From Henckelia pumila (Eukaryota; Streptophyta; Magnoliopsida; Lamiales; Gesneriaceae), in contig NW_027331842.1 of the NCBI RefSeq assembly GCF_033568475.1, forward strand, positions 1 through 64,000: a stretch of 64,000 bases of DNA. The letters are read 5' to 3'. The notes beneath the pieces are model-generated. The model saw only the letters and a list, made by a program, of their open reading frames with translations, had not been told where the DNA came from and ran no database searches. Below are positions 35,956-47,914 of the stretch, piece after piece. Every line of letters begins with the position of its first letter. Position 1 is the first letter of the stretch. Position numbers and translations under genes: made by a program.

Positions 35956-37139
35956 GAGGCCCTGCCAAATCCGGGACTAAGTGTCCCGGATTCCTTTATT
36001 TTATTTTATTTTAAATTAGTAAAAATAATAAATAAAGTCTAGTTAATAATATTTAATTAATAAAAAAAAATTTAAAGATTTTTCTATTAAAAGAGTTACC
36101 AAAAGTCATTTCGTTTAACTAATTGCTCGTTCATAAATTAACTAATTGACTAAAATTTTAAATTAGAATTAGTTTTATTAATTATAGTATTAATATAAAC
36201 ATTAAGTATTTAAGTTAGAAACAAATTTCTTGTGCTACGCCAGCACAACTTTTTGGCTTATTTTTAAAAAAATAATATAAAAATAATTTTTTAATAAAAT
36301 AGATCAGTTTTAAAATCTTCATTAAACTAGTACGATTCGAGACAATTTATCCCGAATTCAACATGTGCTCTGCCATGAGTTCTTCCATAGTGGCACAACA
36401 CTTATTGAATCCAGAACAGAGTCTCCAGGATTCAAAAAGTTTCATTATATTTTTTTTTACCGATAAACGGTTTCGGATAGAATAGAAAAACGAAAAAATA
36501 TAAAAAAATATTTAATTAAATGGTATTATAATAAAAATAAATAAATACGTGTGAAGGTAATAAAAAAAATATTTAAATTTTAATATTAATATTAAAGTGA
36601 TTTTATAATTATATCATAATATTTTATTTTTTAAAATGTATATTTTTTAAATGATAAATACAGTTAATATTTAATATTAATGTTAATACTAATAATAAAG
36701 TAATTTCATGTGTTTTAAATTATTTTTTATCATAATACTTTTTAAATATGTTTAGATTATAATCTTTGTTGAATTTGTTTATGATTTCATTCGAATGATT
36801 TGTTAAAAAGTAACATGTTTAATTAATTATTATCAAGAAATATACAAACATATATTTACCTTATAACAAATCACTCGAATAAAATTAGAAACAAATACAA
36901 CAAATATGATTATAAAAGTACTGCTAATATTTAATACTAATGTTAATAATAAGCTAAACATATTTAAAAATTTTATGATAAAAAAAAAATTTAAAAACTT
37001 AAAATTACTTTAAGATTATTATTAACATTAGTATTAAATATTAGCAGTACTTATCATTCACAAAATGATGAATTTAAAATAATAAAATATTATGATATAT
37101 TAATAAAATCACTTGAATAATAAGTTATATCAACGAGAG
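35956..37139. other. CACTA interior, AT-rich, nothing recognised
   Basis: Very AT-rich. An inverted pair of about 90 bases (36890-36970 versus 36980-37070, around TTAATATTAATGTTAATA words) gives weak local dyads. No gene. Confidence 0.45.
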
Positions 37140-38245
37140 TAGCTTGTCCTTTTAAAAAAACGAGAGCAGTTTGTAACAGCGGTTCACACAAACAATGCTA
37201 AAAATTATTCTATAGGTACAATTATCAAACCAATCTTACAAAACGACTACTAAAATTATTCAATAAGTGAAATTTCTATAAGTAGTGTTCAGAATGTTCA
37301 TAATTGTTATATCAATGCGAGTGCTTTGTAGGAGCGGTTCATACAACCACTACTAAAATTATTCAATAAGTGAAATTTCTAAACCAATCCTAAAAAAGTA
37401 TACAATAAAAGAGGTCCACAACACCGGTTCTTTGAAAACCGTTGTTACATGTCTTCAATTTGAGCAGTTTTTGAAATGCTCTTAATAATTAAATCAATAA
37501 GAATAATTTATAGAAGCGGTTTATACAACCAATACTACAAATATTCAATAGGTACAATTTCAAAATCAATCCTAAAATAATAAAGCAATAAAAAGGGTCC
37601 ATAGCATCGGTTCTTTGAAAACCGTTGTTACATGTCTTGAATATGAGCAGTTTTCGGAATGCTCCTAGTAGTTATATCAATAAGAGCAGTTTATAGAAGC
37701 TGTTTATACAACTAATACTAAAAGTATTCAATAGGTACAATTTCCAAGTCAATCCTAAAACAATAGAGCAATAGAAGTGGTCCACATCACCGGTTCTTTG
37801 AAAACCGCTGTTACATGTCTTCAATATGAGTAGTTTTCGGAATGCTCCTAATAGTTATATAAATAAGAGCATTTTATAGAAACGGTTTATACAATCAATA
37901 TTAAAAGTATTCAATAGGTACAATTTCCAAACCAATCCTAAAACAATAGAGCAATAAAAGCGGTCCACAGAACCGGTTTTTTGAAAACCGTTGTTACATG
38001 TCTTCAATATGAACAGTTTCCAGAATGCTCCTAATACTTCTATCAATAGGAGCAGTTTATAGTAGCGGTTGATATAAACCGGTACTAAAACTTGTGAAAT
38101 AGAAGCGATTATGAAACCACTCCTAATATTAAGGCAATAAAAACGGTTTAAGTAAAACCGATTTTGTTGTTTGGTTAGCACGAGCGGTTTTCAAATTGCT
38201 CCTAAAAAACCGCTTCTAGAAACACTTTTTTTTTTTGTAGTGAAA

Positions 38246-38731
38246 TCCCAAAAATACAAGCAATATAGAGTGTTTTTTGTAGCCTAGTCATTAAGATAAA
38301 TTTTAGTATGCTCTGTGGTTGCGGCGATGTCCGATCTTCCACATCAAAAAGAATTTTATACGTGATTAGATTTGTGTGAGTTCCACTTGTAAAGTGAGAT
38401 CGAGTGTGTCATCCAAGAATCGTTGTTCTTGAAGTTCTTGGTATCCCCTAAGTTGTTCTAGGGAGCGTTGTTGTTATCTTCTATTATTGTAGGAATGTGT
38501 TGTATCCATTATTGATATAGTGGAGATTTTCTTGGTGGACTTTGGTCCCGTGGTTTTTTCCTAATTTGGGTTTTCCACGTAAAATCCTTGTGTCGTTCTT
38601 ATTCGTGCATATTATCTTGATTGATATTGATATCATGGAAACCCTTTGATCCGATAGTATCACTGAAGGGGAAAAGAATCAAAAGCTTCTGCTACATAAA
38701 AGTCAATTAAATTTGGCTATCTTTCCCAACA
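38246..38731 (+). repeat. 5' LTR of element B, second part
   Basis: Continues the LTR after the CACTA insertion and matches 42855-43343 with scattered substitutions. Ends CCCAACA. Confidence 0.9.
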
Positions 38732-38733
38732 AG

Positions 38734-38747
38734 TGGTATCAGAGCCA
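38734..38747 (+). other. Primer binding site of element B
   Basis: TGGTATCAGAGCCA, two bases after the LTR, is the standard copia primer site complementary to the 3' end of initiator tRNA-Met. Confidence 0.9.
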
Positions 38748-38753
38748 CGTCCA

Positions 38754-40206
38754 ATGGAGGAGCCCCTTGGAGGGATGTTCAAATTGAACGGGTCAAACTA
38801 TTCCATATGGAAGGCAAGCATGATGGATCTGCTATATTGCAAAAATTTGTACTTGCCCTTGAGTGGTGATGAAGCCAAGCCAAAAAATCAATCAAATGAA
38901 GAATGGATTATACTACATCGAAAAAATTTCGGTTACATAAGACGTTTTATCGAACATAGTATCTTCCATCACTTTGCAAACGAAGATAAAGTCGATGCTT
39001 TGTGGAGAAAAATTGAAGTTATGTTTGAGAGAAAGAATGCCTTGAACAAAGCCTCAATTATCAGAAGTATCACACGACTTACATAAAAAAAGGTGCAAAT
39101 ATGACGGAGCATCTAAATACTTATCAGGGTTTAATCAACAAATCTACCACCATGAAGATTGCCCTAGATGATGAAGTTACAGCCTTGTTAATACTGAGCT
39201 CTTTGCCAGACAGTTGGGATACTCTTGTGGTATCGCTCAGTAATTCTGCTCTTGATGGAAATATTACATTACAAACAGTCAAAGATTGCCTTCTCACTGA
39301 AGAGTAAAGAAGAAAAGAGCAAGAATATAACTCTGAAACCAAGGCATTGGTAACAGAAACGGCTGATAATCGAGGACAAAATTACACCAGAGGTCCTCAA
39401 AAAGGAAGAGACAAATCCAGGGGGAAGTCTAAGACCAAAAAAGAATTCAAGTGTCATTATTGTGGAGGTCCAAACCATTACGAAAGAGAATTCAGGAAAA
39501 AGAAGAGAGATCAAAGGAATGCAAAAGAGAAAGACACATCGGCAGTTACATCTGATGGAGATATTATAATTCTTGGCGATGAAGCATGTTTCAACACATC
39601 ATACCAACAAACTGATTGGATTATTGATTCTGGAGCTTCATATCATATCACTCCACACAGAGATATGTTTGCGTCCTGCTCAAGTGGAAACTTTGGAAAA
39701 GTTAGAATGGCCAATCAAGGTATGACAGAAGTCATTGGTATGGGGAGCATTGTCTTGGAGACAGATACATGATCTCGTCTCACTCTCAAAGAAGTTCGCC
39801 ATGTTCCAGATATTCGACTTACGTTTCTGCTGGAAAGCTTGATGATGAAGGCTATGCCAGTCACTTTGGAGAAGGAAAATGGAAACTCACCAAAGGTTCT
39901 CTCATTATTGCTAGAGGTGTGAAGCAGAACTCTCTTTATCTGATGCAGGCTAAGGTATCCAATGGAGAGGTAAACGCATCTACGAAAAATTTCTCCATTG
40001 AATTATGGCACAAGAGACTTGGACATATAAGTCAAAAAGGAATGGAAATTTTGGCTAGAAAGAAACTCCTACCTGAAGTATCTGGTATGCACTTGGAAAC
40101 CTGTGTTTATTGTTTAGCTGGAAAACAACACAGAGTTGCATTTCAAAGTTTTTCTCCATCTAGAAAAACTCAACGCTTGGATTTAGTGCACACTTGTGCT
40201 ATATGA
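38754..40206 (+). pseudogene. gag, protease and GAG-pre-integrase of element B, broken
   Basis: Starts at ATG 38754 right after the primer site (MEEPLGGMFKLNGSNYSIWKAS). UBN2-type gag continues through LPDSWDTLVVSLSN. Lesions: frameshift near 39086-39101, in-frame TAA at 39305, in-frame TGA at 39770, shifts near 39820 and 40190. The zinc knuckle CHYCGGPNHYEREF has Phe where the last Cys should be. The protease motif DSGASYHIT near 39635 is intact. GAG-pre-integrase reads LWHKRLGHISQKG and CVYCLAGKQ. Confidence 0.8.
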
Positions 40207-40879
40207 AAGACAGAACTCTCGGAGGTGCTCTATATTTCGTGACCTTTATCGATGATTTCTCCCGAAAGGTCTGGTGCTTTGCGTTAAAATCTAAAGATCA
40301 TGTTCTTGAGATCTTTAAGAATTTTCATGCAAAAGTTGAAAGAGAAACTGGAATGAGGTTGAAATGTGTTCGCGCAGACAATGGTTGCGAATACAGGGAT
40401 TCATTTGAGCAATATTGCTCAACTCATAGAATCAGGCTTGAGAAAAGTGTTCCAAAAACACCTCAGCACAATGGTGTGGCTGAAAGAATGAACAGAACAA
40501 TTTGTGAGAGGAAAAGTGCATGTTATCTCAGTCCAAATTTCCCAATTCCTTTTGGGGTGAAGCTATGAGAACTGCAATTGATTTGATCAACCTTTCTCCA
40601 TCAGCTCCGTTAGATGGTGATGTTCTTGACAGAGTTTGGTTTGGGAAAGATGTCTCCTACAAACACTTAAGAGTGTTTGGATGCAGAGCCTTTGTTCATA
40701 TTCCAAAATATGAAAGATTCAAGCTTGATGATAAATCCAAAAAGTGCATATTTTTGGGTTATGTCCATGAAGAGTTCGGATATCGACTATGGGATCCAGT
40801 AAAACAAAAGATTTTTAGAAGCCGAGATGTTGTATTTCTCGAAAATGAGATTGGTTGTGATGTTGAACACAATAAATAA
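40194..40879 (+). pseudogene. integrase of element B, frameshifted
   Basis: DDE integrase pieces: FVTFIDDFSRKVWCF, VRADNGCEY and TPQHNGVAERMNRTI; then, after a frameshift near 40530, FWGEAMRTAIDLINLSPSAPL and FGCRAFVHIP. The catalytic residues are still recognisable but the frame is split. TAA at 40877 ends the piece before the RT linker. Confidence 0.8.
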
Positions 40880-40957
40880 TCACAACAATCCAATTCAGAA
40901 ATCCCAGTCAATCTAGATCCAGTTCGTTCACCCATAGTTCGTGATAATGGGGGAGAT

Positions 40958-41800
40958 GTGCAGAGTGATCATGAAGAGTTAGTTGAACCAGATGATGCTC
41001 AAGACAACTCCTCAGATTCAGCTTCCGAGGCAGTGATTAGAAGGTCAACCAGACAAAGAATACCTTTTACAAGATACTGTCCACATGAATATGTGATGCT
41101 CACTGATGGCGGAGAACCAGAAAGTTTTAAAGAAGCTGTATCAAGTGCCCAAAAAGATAAGTGGATCGAAGCGATGAAAGATGAGATGCAATCGCTTCAT
41201 GACAATCATACCTATGGATTGGTAAATCTACCAAAAGGTAAGAGATCACTTAAAAATAAATGGGTTTATAGGATGAAAACTGAAGAAAATGGATCACGAC
41301 TGAGGTACAAAGAAAGGCTGGTCGTAAAAGGTTTCAATCAAAAGAAAGGTGTTGATTTTGATAAAATTTTCTCACCAGTGGTGAAGATGCCTTCTATCAG
41401 AGTTGTTCTTGGACTTGCTGCTAGTCTGGATTTGGAGATAGAACAACTTGATGTCAAGACCGCATTTCTTCATGGTGATCTAGATGAAGAAATATATATA
41501 GATCAGCCAGAAGGATTTAGAGTCAAAGGCAAAGAAAACATGGTATTTCGGTTGAACAAAAACTTGTATGGATTGAAGCAAGCCCCAAGGCAGTGGTACA
41601 AAAAGTTTGATTCATTCATGATGAGTCACGGGTACAGGAGAACCAGTTCTGATCACTGCGTATTTTTTAAGAAATATGATGACAATGATATCATCATACT
41701 ATTGTTGTATGTTGATGATATATTGATCATTGGTCACGATTCAACCAAGATAGACAAGCTTAAGGGGAGCTTGACAAGTCTTTTGCAACGAAAGACTTAA
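40958..41800 (+). pseudogene. reverse transcriptase of element B
   Basis: Longest open piece of the element, 280 codons. Contains RSTRQRIPFTRY linker, KWIEAMKDEMQSL, the RVT_2 blocks ([39 protein letters not shown]) and an intact YVDD box at 41708-41719. Ends at a frameshift near 41790. Otherwise well conserved. Confidence 0.85.
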
Positions 41801-41823
41801 GACCAGCGAAACATATTCTTGGA

Positions 41824-42678
41824 ATGAAGATCTCTAGGGACAGGACAAATAAAAAGCTGTGGTTATCTCAAGAACAATACATTGAGAAAGTTCTTGAAAG
41901 ATTCAAAATGGATAAGGCAAAGACCGTTGGCACTCCACTTGCAGGGCATTTCAAACTAAGTTCAGTTCAATGTCCCACAAGTGATGAAGAAAAAAAAGAA
42001 ATGGAAAGTGTTCCTTATGCTTTAGCAGTCGGCAGTCTGATGTATGCAATGGTGTGTACAAAATCTGACCTCGCTCACGCAGTTGGCGTGGTAAGTCGAT
42101 TTCTCTCAAATTCGGGCAAAGATAATTGGTCAGCAGTAAAATGGATATTCTGATATCTGAGAGGTACTTCTAGATTTTGTTTGAGATTTGGTACTAACCT
42201 ACCTATGTTAGAAGGATACACTGATGTAGATATGGCTGGTGATGTTGATTCTAGAAAGTCCACATCCGGATACTTGATGACATTTGCAGGGGGAGCAGTC
42301 TCATGGCAATCAAAACTTCAAAAGTGTGTGGCATTATCCACAACAGAAGCCGAGTACATAGCCACGACCGAAACATGCAAAGAACTTCTATGGTTGAAGA
42401 AGTTTCTACAAGAGTTAGGCCTAAGGCAAGACAAGTTTACGCTCTACTGTGATAGTCAGAGCGTAATCCATCTGAGTAAAAACTCCAGTTTACACTTAAG
42501 ATCGAAGCATATTGATGTGAGGTATCATTGGATCCGAGATGCGTTAAACGACAAGTTGTTACATCTTAAGAAGATACATACTGATGAAAATGGTTCCGAT
42601 ATGTTCACAAAGTCATTGCCAAAAGAAAAGCTGGAAAGCTGTAGAAGTGCAGCGGGTCTGATTGAATCCAAAAAATGA
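41824..42678 (+). pseudogene. RT connection and RNase H of element B
   Basis: 41824-42153 holds the connection domain (VGSLMYAMVCTKSDLAHAVGVVSRF) and ends at TGA 42151-42153, where CGA (Arg) is expected. The same reading then continues to RNase H: YTDVDMAGDVDSRKSTSG, ALSTTEAEYIA, LYCDSQSVIHLSKN and RSKHIDVRYHWIRD, ending at TGA 42676. In the first motif the usual DWAG Trp is Met. Confidence 0.8.
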
Positions 42679-42682
42679 GTTT

Positions 42683-42693
42683 GAGGGGGAGAA
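42683..42693 (+). other. Polypurine tract of element B
   Basis: GAGGGGGAGAA directly before the 3' LTR; primes second-strand synthesis in this class. Confidence 0.85.
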
Positions 42694-42694
42694 T

Positions 42695-43343
42695 TGTTGG
42701 AATTCAAACACCTTTGTTGGATTCAACAATTCAAATCAACCATGGAGGCTACCAAACTTGATGCCATTCACACCATAGTTTCACACTTCAACAACCCCCC
42801 AACTTTTTTCTATAAATAGATCACAAACCTTTGCTCCAAAATCATCCTAAGAAATCCCAAAAACACAAGCAATATAGAGTGTTTTTTGTAGCCTAGTCAT
42901 TTAGATAAATTTTAGTATGCTTTGTGGTTGCGGCGATGTCCGATCTTCCACATCAGAAAGAATTTTCTACGTGATTAGATTTGTGTGAGTTCTACTTGTA
43001 AAGTGAGATCGAGTGTGTCATCCAAGAATCGTTGTTCTTGAAGTTCTTGGTATTCCCTAAGTTGTTCTAGGGAGCGTTGACGTTATCTCCTATTATTGTA
43101 GGAATGTGTTGTACCCATTATTGATATAGTAGAGATTTTTTTGGTGGACTTCGGTCCCGTGGTTTTTCCCTAATTTGGGTTTTTCACGTAAAAATCCTTG
43201 TGTCGTTCTTATTCGTGCATATTATCTTGATTGATATTTGATATCATGGAAACACTTTGATCCGATAGTATCACTGAAGGGGAAAAGAATCAAACGCTTC
43301 CGCTACATAAAAGTCAATTAAATTTTGGCTATCTTTCCCAACA
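42695..43343 (+). repeat. 3' LTR of element B
   Basis: 649 bp, TGTTGG...CCAACA. Joined directly to CCD4 copy 2 codon 122 (CGC AAC GGC) at 43344. Confidence 0.92.
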
Positions 43344-43903
43344 CGCAACGGCCCGAACCCTCAGTTCGTCCCTAACGGACCTTACCACGTCTACGATGGG
43401 GACGGGATGCTTCCTTTGATCAAAATGTCGCAAGGAGAAGCGACTTATTGTAGTTGATATGTCCAGACGTATAAATATATGGTCGAACGTGACATGGGAT
43501 ACCCTATTTTTCCTAGCATTTTTGCCTCGTTCAACGGCGTCGGCCCCGCCGTGGCGCGATGTGTAGTAGCTCTAGCTTGAGGTCTAGCGGGGGATTTCAA
43601 TCCTCTGGAGCATGGATTGGGAGCTGCGAACACGAACGTGGGTATGTTTGGTGGCAGTCTCTTCGCTCTTGCGGAGTCCGATCTTCCTTATGAGATAAAA
43701 GTAACATCAAACGGAGATATTGTCACCATCGACCGCCATTGTTTTGATCACAATACTAGCAAGCGCCTCAGAATGACTGCTCATCCAAAAGTCGATCCAA
43801 AAACAGGAGAAGCATTTGCTTTCTTGTACGACATCAAGAAGCCCTTCTTGACATTTTTCAGGATCGATCCCGACGGGAGAAAACAGGCAAATGTACCCAT
43901 ACT
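43344..43903 (+). pseudogene. CCD4: CCD4 copy 2, exon 1 first part (5'-truncated)
   Basis: Begins at RNGPNPQF, equivalent to residue 122 of copy 1; the promoter and first 121 codons are gone. In-frame TGA at 43455-43457 and 43578-43580, both at codons that are CGA (Arg) in copy 1. The first iron ligand (MTAHPKVD) is kept. The conserved MLHLIK reads MLPLIK. The segment ends at CCCATACT, where a solo LTR-like element is inserted, 5 bases (ATACT) being duplicated. Cannot make an enzyme. Confidence 0.88.
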
Positions 43904-46498
43904 GTAAGGCCCGAAAATATTAAATTATTAATTATGAGATTTGAGAATTAAATTTCATATTATGGGCTAATATTGATTTGAGAATTTATGAAAATGATAG
44001 ATTTAATTTTCGAGCCGAAAATATTTAATTTGAGAATTTACGGATTTTGAGAATTAAATTTCGAGAATTCTTAAATTAAAAGAATAAATATTTGATTTGA
44101 ATATTTATGAAATTTAAGATTAAATTCCATGTTTTGGGAATTAACGAAGATTAATTTTGAAGATGAAACCCGACCAGGGGTTGATTTGAAAATATCGAAG
44201 ATTCGAGGGCTAAAGTGCAAAAGGTCGGGATTATTGATTTAATCCGAATTTATTTAATTTTAATTCGAGTATATATAATTTTGGAATATTTAGAGTTTCG
44301 ATTTTAATTCTAATATTCTTAAATTATTTTGGATTAAAATTGAATTAAAACGAAGGCCGAGGACCCAATTGCAATTATTGAAGACTTGAGGGACTAAATT
44401 GCAATTTTATCTGAATTTATCTGATTTAATTATATGAATCAGCTTGCAACGTGTAATTTCAAATGACATTCAGAAAGTGAAGAACAGAGGAAGCCGAACC
44501 CTCTTATTCTTTTTTCGTTTTCAATTTTCAAACGCCGATAACTTTTGTTCCGCTCGTCCAATTTCAATTCCAAAAGATGTTCTGGAATCCTTGCGACAAG
44601 GGCTTCGATTTGATGTAAATATTTTGTTATCTCAGCATGTTTTGAAGAACGAAATATGTCAGAGATCAGATTATGAAACTATGTTGTGTCTTTGAGTTCG
44701 TATGCCGTTCGATATCGCAGTCGGATTGGAAATGAATTAAGAAACGAACTTGTCATGGTTTCAGAATGTTTTTGACTTGTTAAAATGTGATTATAGCTGC
44801 TGATATGATGAATTGAATGATGAATTCAGCTGATATAAGTGATGCGAATGATTGAGTTGATTAGAAATGAATTCGATACCGAGTCGGTTCCTGATTTTCA
44901 ATCTCTACAACACCGGTTGATGTTTTGACTTCGTTTTGATAGCCTATAACTGAGTTGAGATAGTTGTTTAGATGTTATGAATGTTATGGCATTTGTATTT
45001 CTCGATTTCACTTGAGTTTCGAAGGCTAACGATTCACGACTCCAAGTTGTATTGAATAAGGAGTTGAAGTTTGAAATGATGTTGATTGAATCTATATTGA
45101 TGATTTTGATTCAATTCTAAAATGATTGAATAGAATGAGGTTTGATATACATGTTTTGATGATATGTTTCAGAGTTTAATAGGAGACTATTGACTCAAGA
45201 ACCTCAACTTGAAACCGAAGAAGAAGTGATCAAGATGGAAGCGAATGTGAGTGAAGATGATTGATGTTTGAATGATCAGATTCTTGTAGGAGTTGTTGTA
45301 CTTCCTATTCAAATGTGGAACATCGTCAACTCGAGAATGAAAGTTATAATGACGACATCGCGAGTCAGGGACTGTGAAACTCAAGAACGACTATTCTTGA
45401 GTTATCCCGAACAAACCACATACTTTTTTAAGTATTTTTTCTTGAGGTAGAACTTATGTTATTGTCGATCCATCACAGGTAGTGGATCTTTATTGCTTTT
45501 GATATGATTGTATATTGAATTGATTCTATGCCAAGGTTGCGGTTAACCTTATTTTCTAGCCCGGAATGACTACGATAGATGGATATCCATGTCAAGATCG
45601 GATACGAATCTTGATGACAACGAAGTGATAAGAATCAATTCTTGAGTTAGCACGCTATTTAAATTGAGTTTTGATTTGAAGTTTGAGTCGATATATGCAT
45701 TATCTTTACTCTATTCTTGAGTTGATATGTTTAGAGTTGATATGAATTTATTTAACGCATTTATATGTCGATTATACTGAGAATGATTTCTCACCGGAGT
45801 TTATCCGGCTGTTGCTTTGTTTTGTATGTGTGCATTGCAACAGGAGGGGCAGGAGCTTTGTTGAGACGACATTGATAGCTCGGGAGAGAGATGTAGCAAG
45901 TGTGGACTCGGGTTTTAAACTGAATAATGGTAGTTAGATAACATTGAAGCTAACATGAAACTTATGATTTAGAAGCTCACTTTTGAGACTTAGTGTAGCT
46001 TATCGTTTCATGTCTTTACGCTATTCGATTGATGTATTGAATGCATGATTTGATACTTGAAACTTTATACATGTTGATATGCATGTTTTAGAATTTATAA
46101 ATCATGATATGAGTTGATCATGAAGGCATTTGGACTGATGTGCACGGTTTGACAGCAAGATAGTATTGTTGTTATTTTCTGGAAATGGCTCCCGCTCGAT
46201 CGGGTAAATGTTACCGATCGAGCGAGGCCCTTAAATTTTAAGACAGAAAGTTGAGCATTTTGGGCTCGCTCGATCGGTAGGTTTTGACCGATCGAGCGAG
46301 ACCAATTTTTGTGCAGACCCGAGAAGTTTGTTTTGTTGCTCCCTCGATCGGCTGATTTTGCCCGATCGAGCGAGGCTCGGAGATTTTAAAAAAAAAAAAA
46401 TTTCTGCTCTTGATTTATTATTATTTAATTGTTTGATTAATTATTTAATTAATCATTAGCTGCCCTAAAACGAGATTAGCAACCCGAGGTTTCCACAC
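43904..46498 (+). mobile_element. Solo LTR-like element inserted in CCD4 copy 2 exon 1
   Basis: 2.6 kb between exon halves, GTAAGGCCCGAAAAT...GGTTTCCACAC, flanked by ATACT (43899-43903 and 46499-46503). With the flanking bases it reads TG...CA. Three hairpins near the right end (46193-46224, 46265-46300, 46341-46375) contain CTCGATCGG/CCGATCGAGCG as in 29408-31464. Short ORFs have no domains. Probably the long LTR of a Ty3/gypsy element left alone after recombination; the TG...CA reading would leave only a 3-bp duplication, so the exact ends are open. Confidence 0.65.
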
Positions 46499-46950
46499 AT
46501 ACTATCCCTGGAAAAATCTTCCATGACTCACGACTTCGCTGTCACGGAAAAATACGCCATATTCACTGATTTGCAGATCCATTTTGACTTGATGGAGATT
46601 ATGAGAGGAAGATCGCCGGTGATTATTTATTCCCGTAAAGTTCCTCGAGTCGGGATCATGCATAAATATGCAAATGATGATAATGAAATGAGTTGGATTG
46701 TTCCTCCGGGATTGAACATTTTTCATGTGGCGAATGCGTGGGAAGAAGACGGCGGAGACGACACGGTGGTGATGGTGGCGTCTTATGCGTTATCAGCTGA
46801 GCAGGCGTGGGAAAATCATGATTTGACGCAGTTCAGAATGGAGAAAATTGTGATAAATGTGAAGGATAAGACATTGGAGAGGTATCCATTGTCCACCAAA
46901 GTTCTTGAATTCGGAGGTGTTAATCCAGCTTACGCAAAAAAGAAGACAAG
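46499..46950 (+). pseudogene. CCD4: CCD4 copy 2, exon 1 second part
   Basis: Resumes at the duplicated ATACT and reads SMTHDFAVTEKYAIF, IFHVANAWEE and LEFGGVNPAY, so iron ligands two and three are kept. One extra Asp codon (DGGDDTVV) compared with copy 1. No stop in this part. Ends ACAAG|gtacgta with the same donor as copy 1. Confidence 0.88.
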
Positions 46951-47865
46951 GTACGTAACAGTACTATATGCAGATCGATCGGAAAATTAACATGAGCAAT
47001 AAACTAAAACATAGAAATTAATTAATATTATTTTTTTGTCGCAGATATATTTAAGAATTAATTTTTAATAATAAAAACAGTTTAATATTAAGTTGAATTA
47101 TGATAAGTATTGCAGAAAATCTTCTAGAGAGTATTTTATATAATTGATTTTTTTTTTTGCCATAAAATATATATCATTGTTCAGAAGATCATTCATTTGA
47201 TATAACTAGCTAGAGTAAAGATTTATAAACTTAAGATCTAATAAATAAGAAAAAAAATTTATGTACGTGCACATGAATGTCATAAATAGGTTATACAATA
47301 CCTTTAAAATTATAAAATTATTTCAATTAATTAAGAGATCTTTCTATTAGTTTATTTGACATAATTTTATAATTTCAAAGACAACGTGTAACCGTGTGTG
47401 TAATATTCTTTGTATATATAATATATCTCAATAAATTAAATGAAATCTATGCATAAAATATTTGCGATGACATTAATTTTGATCTATCGAAATTTTCGGT
47501 GAGTTATATTATGTTGTTATGATCATATCTATATGTAGTTAGAAAAATATTAATTTTTTTGAATTAATTAAAAAAAATTAAAATTTGGGGAAACTTAAAG
47601 ATGTTTGTGCATCAAGCCAAATTTATTATTATGTATTGGACTGTTTTTTTATAGGTCAACATTAATGTTTTGTAAATTTCACAACCAAATATTTATTCTT
47701 TGACATGAAGGATGTGTGTTATGTTCCTGTCAACTGGATTAAATTTTGGTTAATAGTAGATACAAATTTGGACAATTCTCCTCATAACTTGAGCTAACTT
47801 TTTTTTTTTTTTTTTGAAGCAAGATCTAACTTTTAATATGTAGTTAGATCCCAATCAATTATCTA

Positions 47866-47914
<49 letters not shown>

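Larger units (their letters stand above)
27194..38242. mobile_element. CACTA (EnSpm/CMC) transposon, 11 kb, non-autonomous
   Basis: Starts CACTACAAAAAAAATG and ends TTTTTTTGTAGTG. The 3-bp duplication AAA flanks it (27191-27193, 38243-38245), and the target joins seamlessly compared with the 3' LTR. Both ends carry dense subterminal repeats of AGCGGTT/AACCGCT (27210-28000 and 37140-38230), the usual TNPA-type binding clusters of this superfamily. No transposase domain is visible. The interior has a nested solo LTR, an hAT-like MITE and AT-rich filler. Must have moved with enzyme made elsewhere. Confidence 0.9.
27034..43343 (+). mobile_element. Ty1/copia retrotransposon B with split 5' LTR
   Basis: LTRs start TGTTGGAATTCAAACACC (27034, 42695) and end TTTCCCAACA (38731, 43343). 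The 5' LTR is 27034-27193 plus 38246-38731 (646 bp) once the CACTA insertion is removed; the 3' LTR is 649 bp. The primer site is next to the 5' LTR and a polypurine tract precedes the 3' LTR. gag-pol is broken in many places. The flanking 5-mers differ (ATATA left, CGCAA right), so there is no target-site duplication. Confidence 0.9.
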
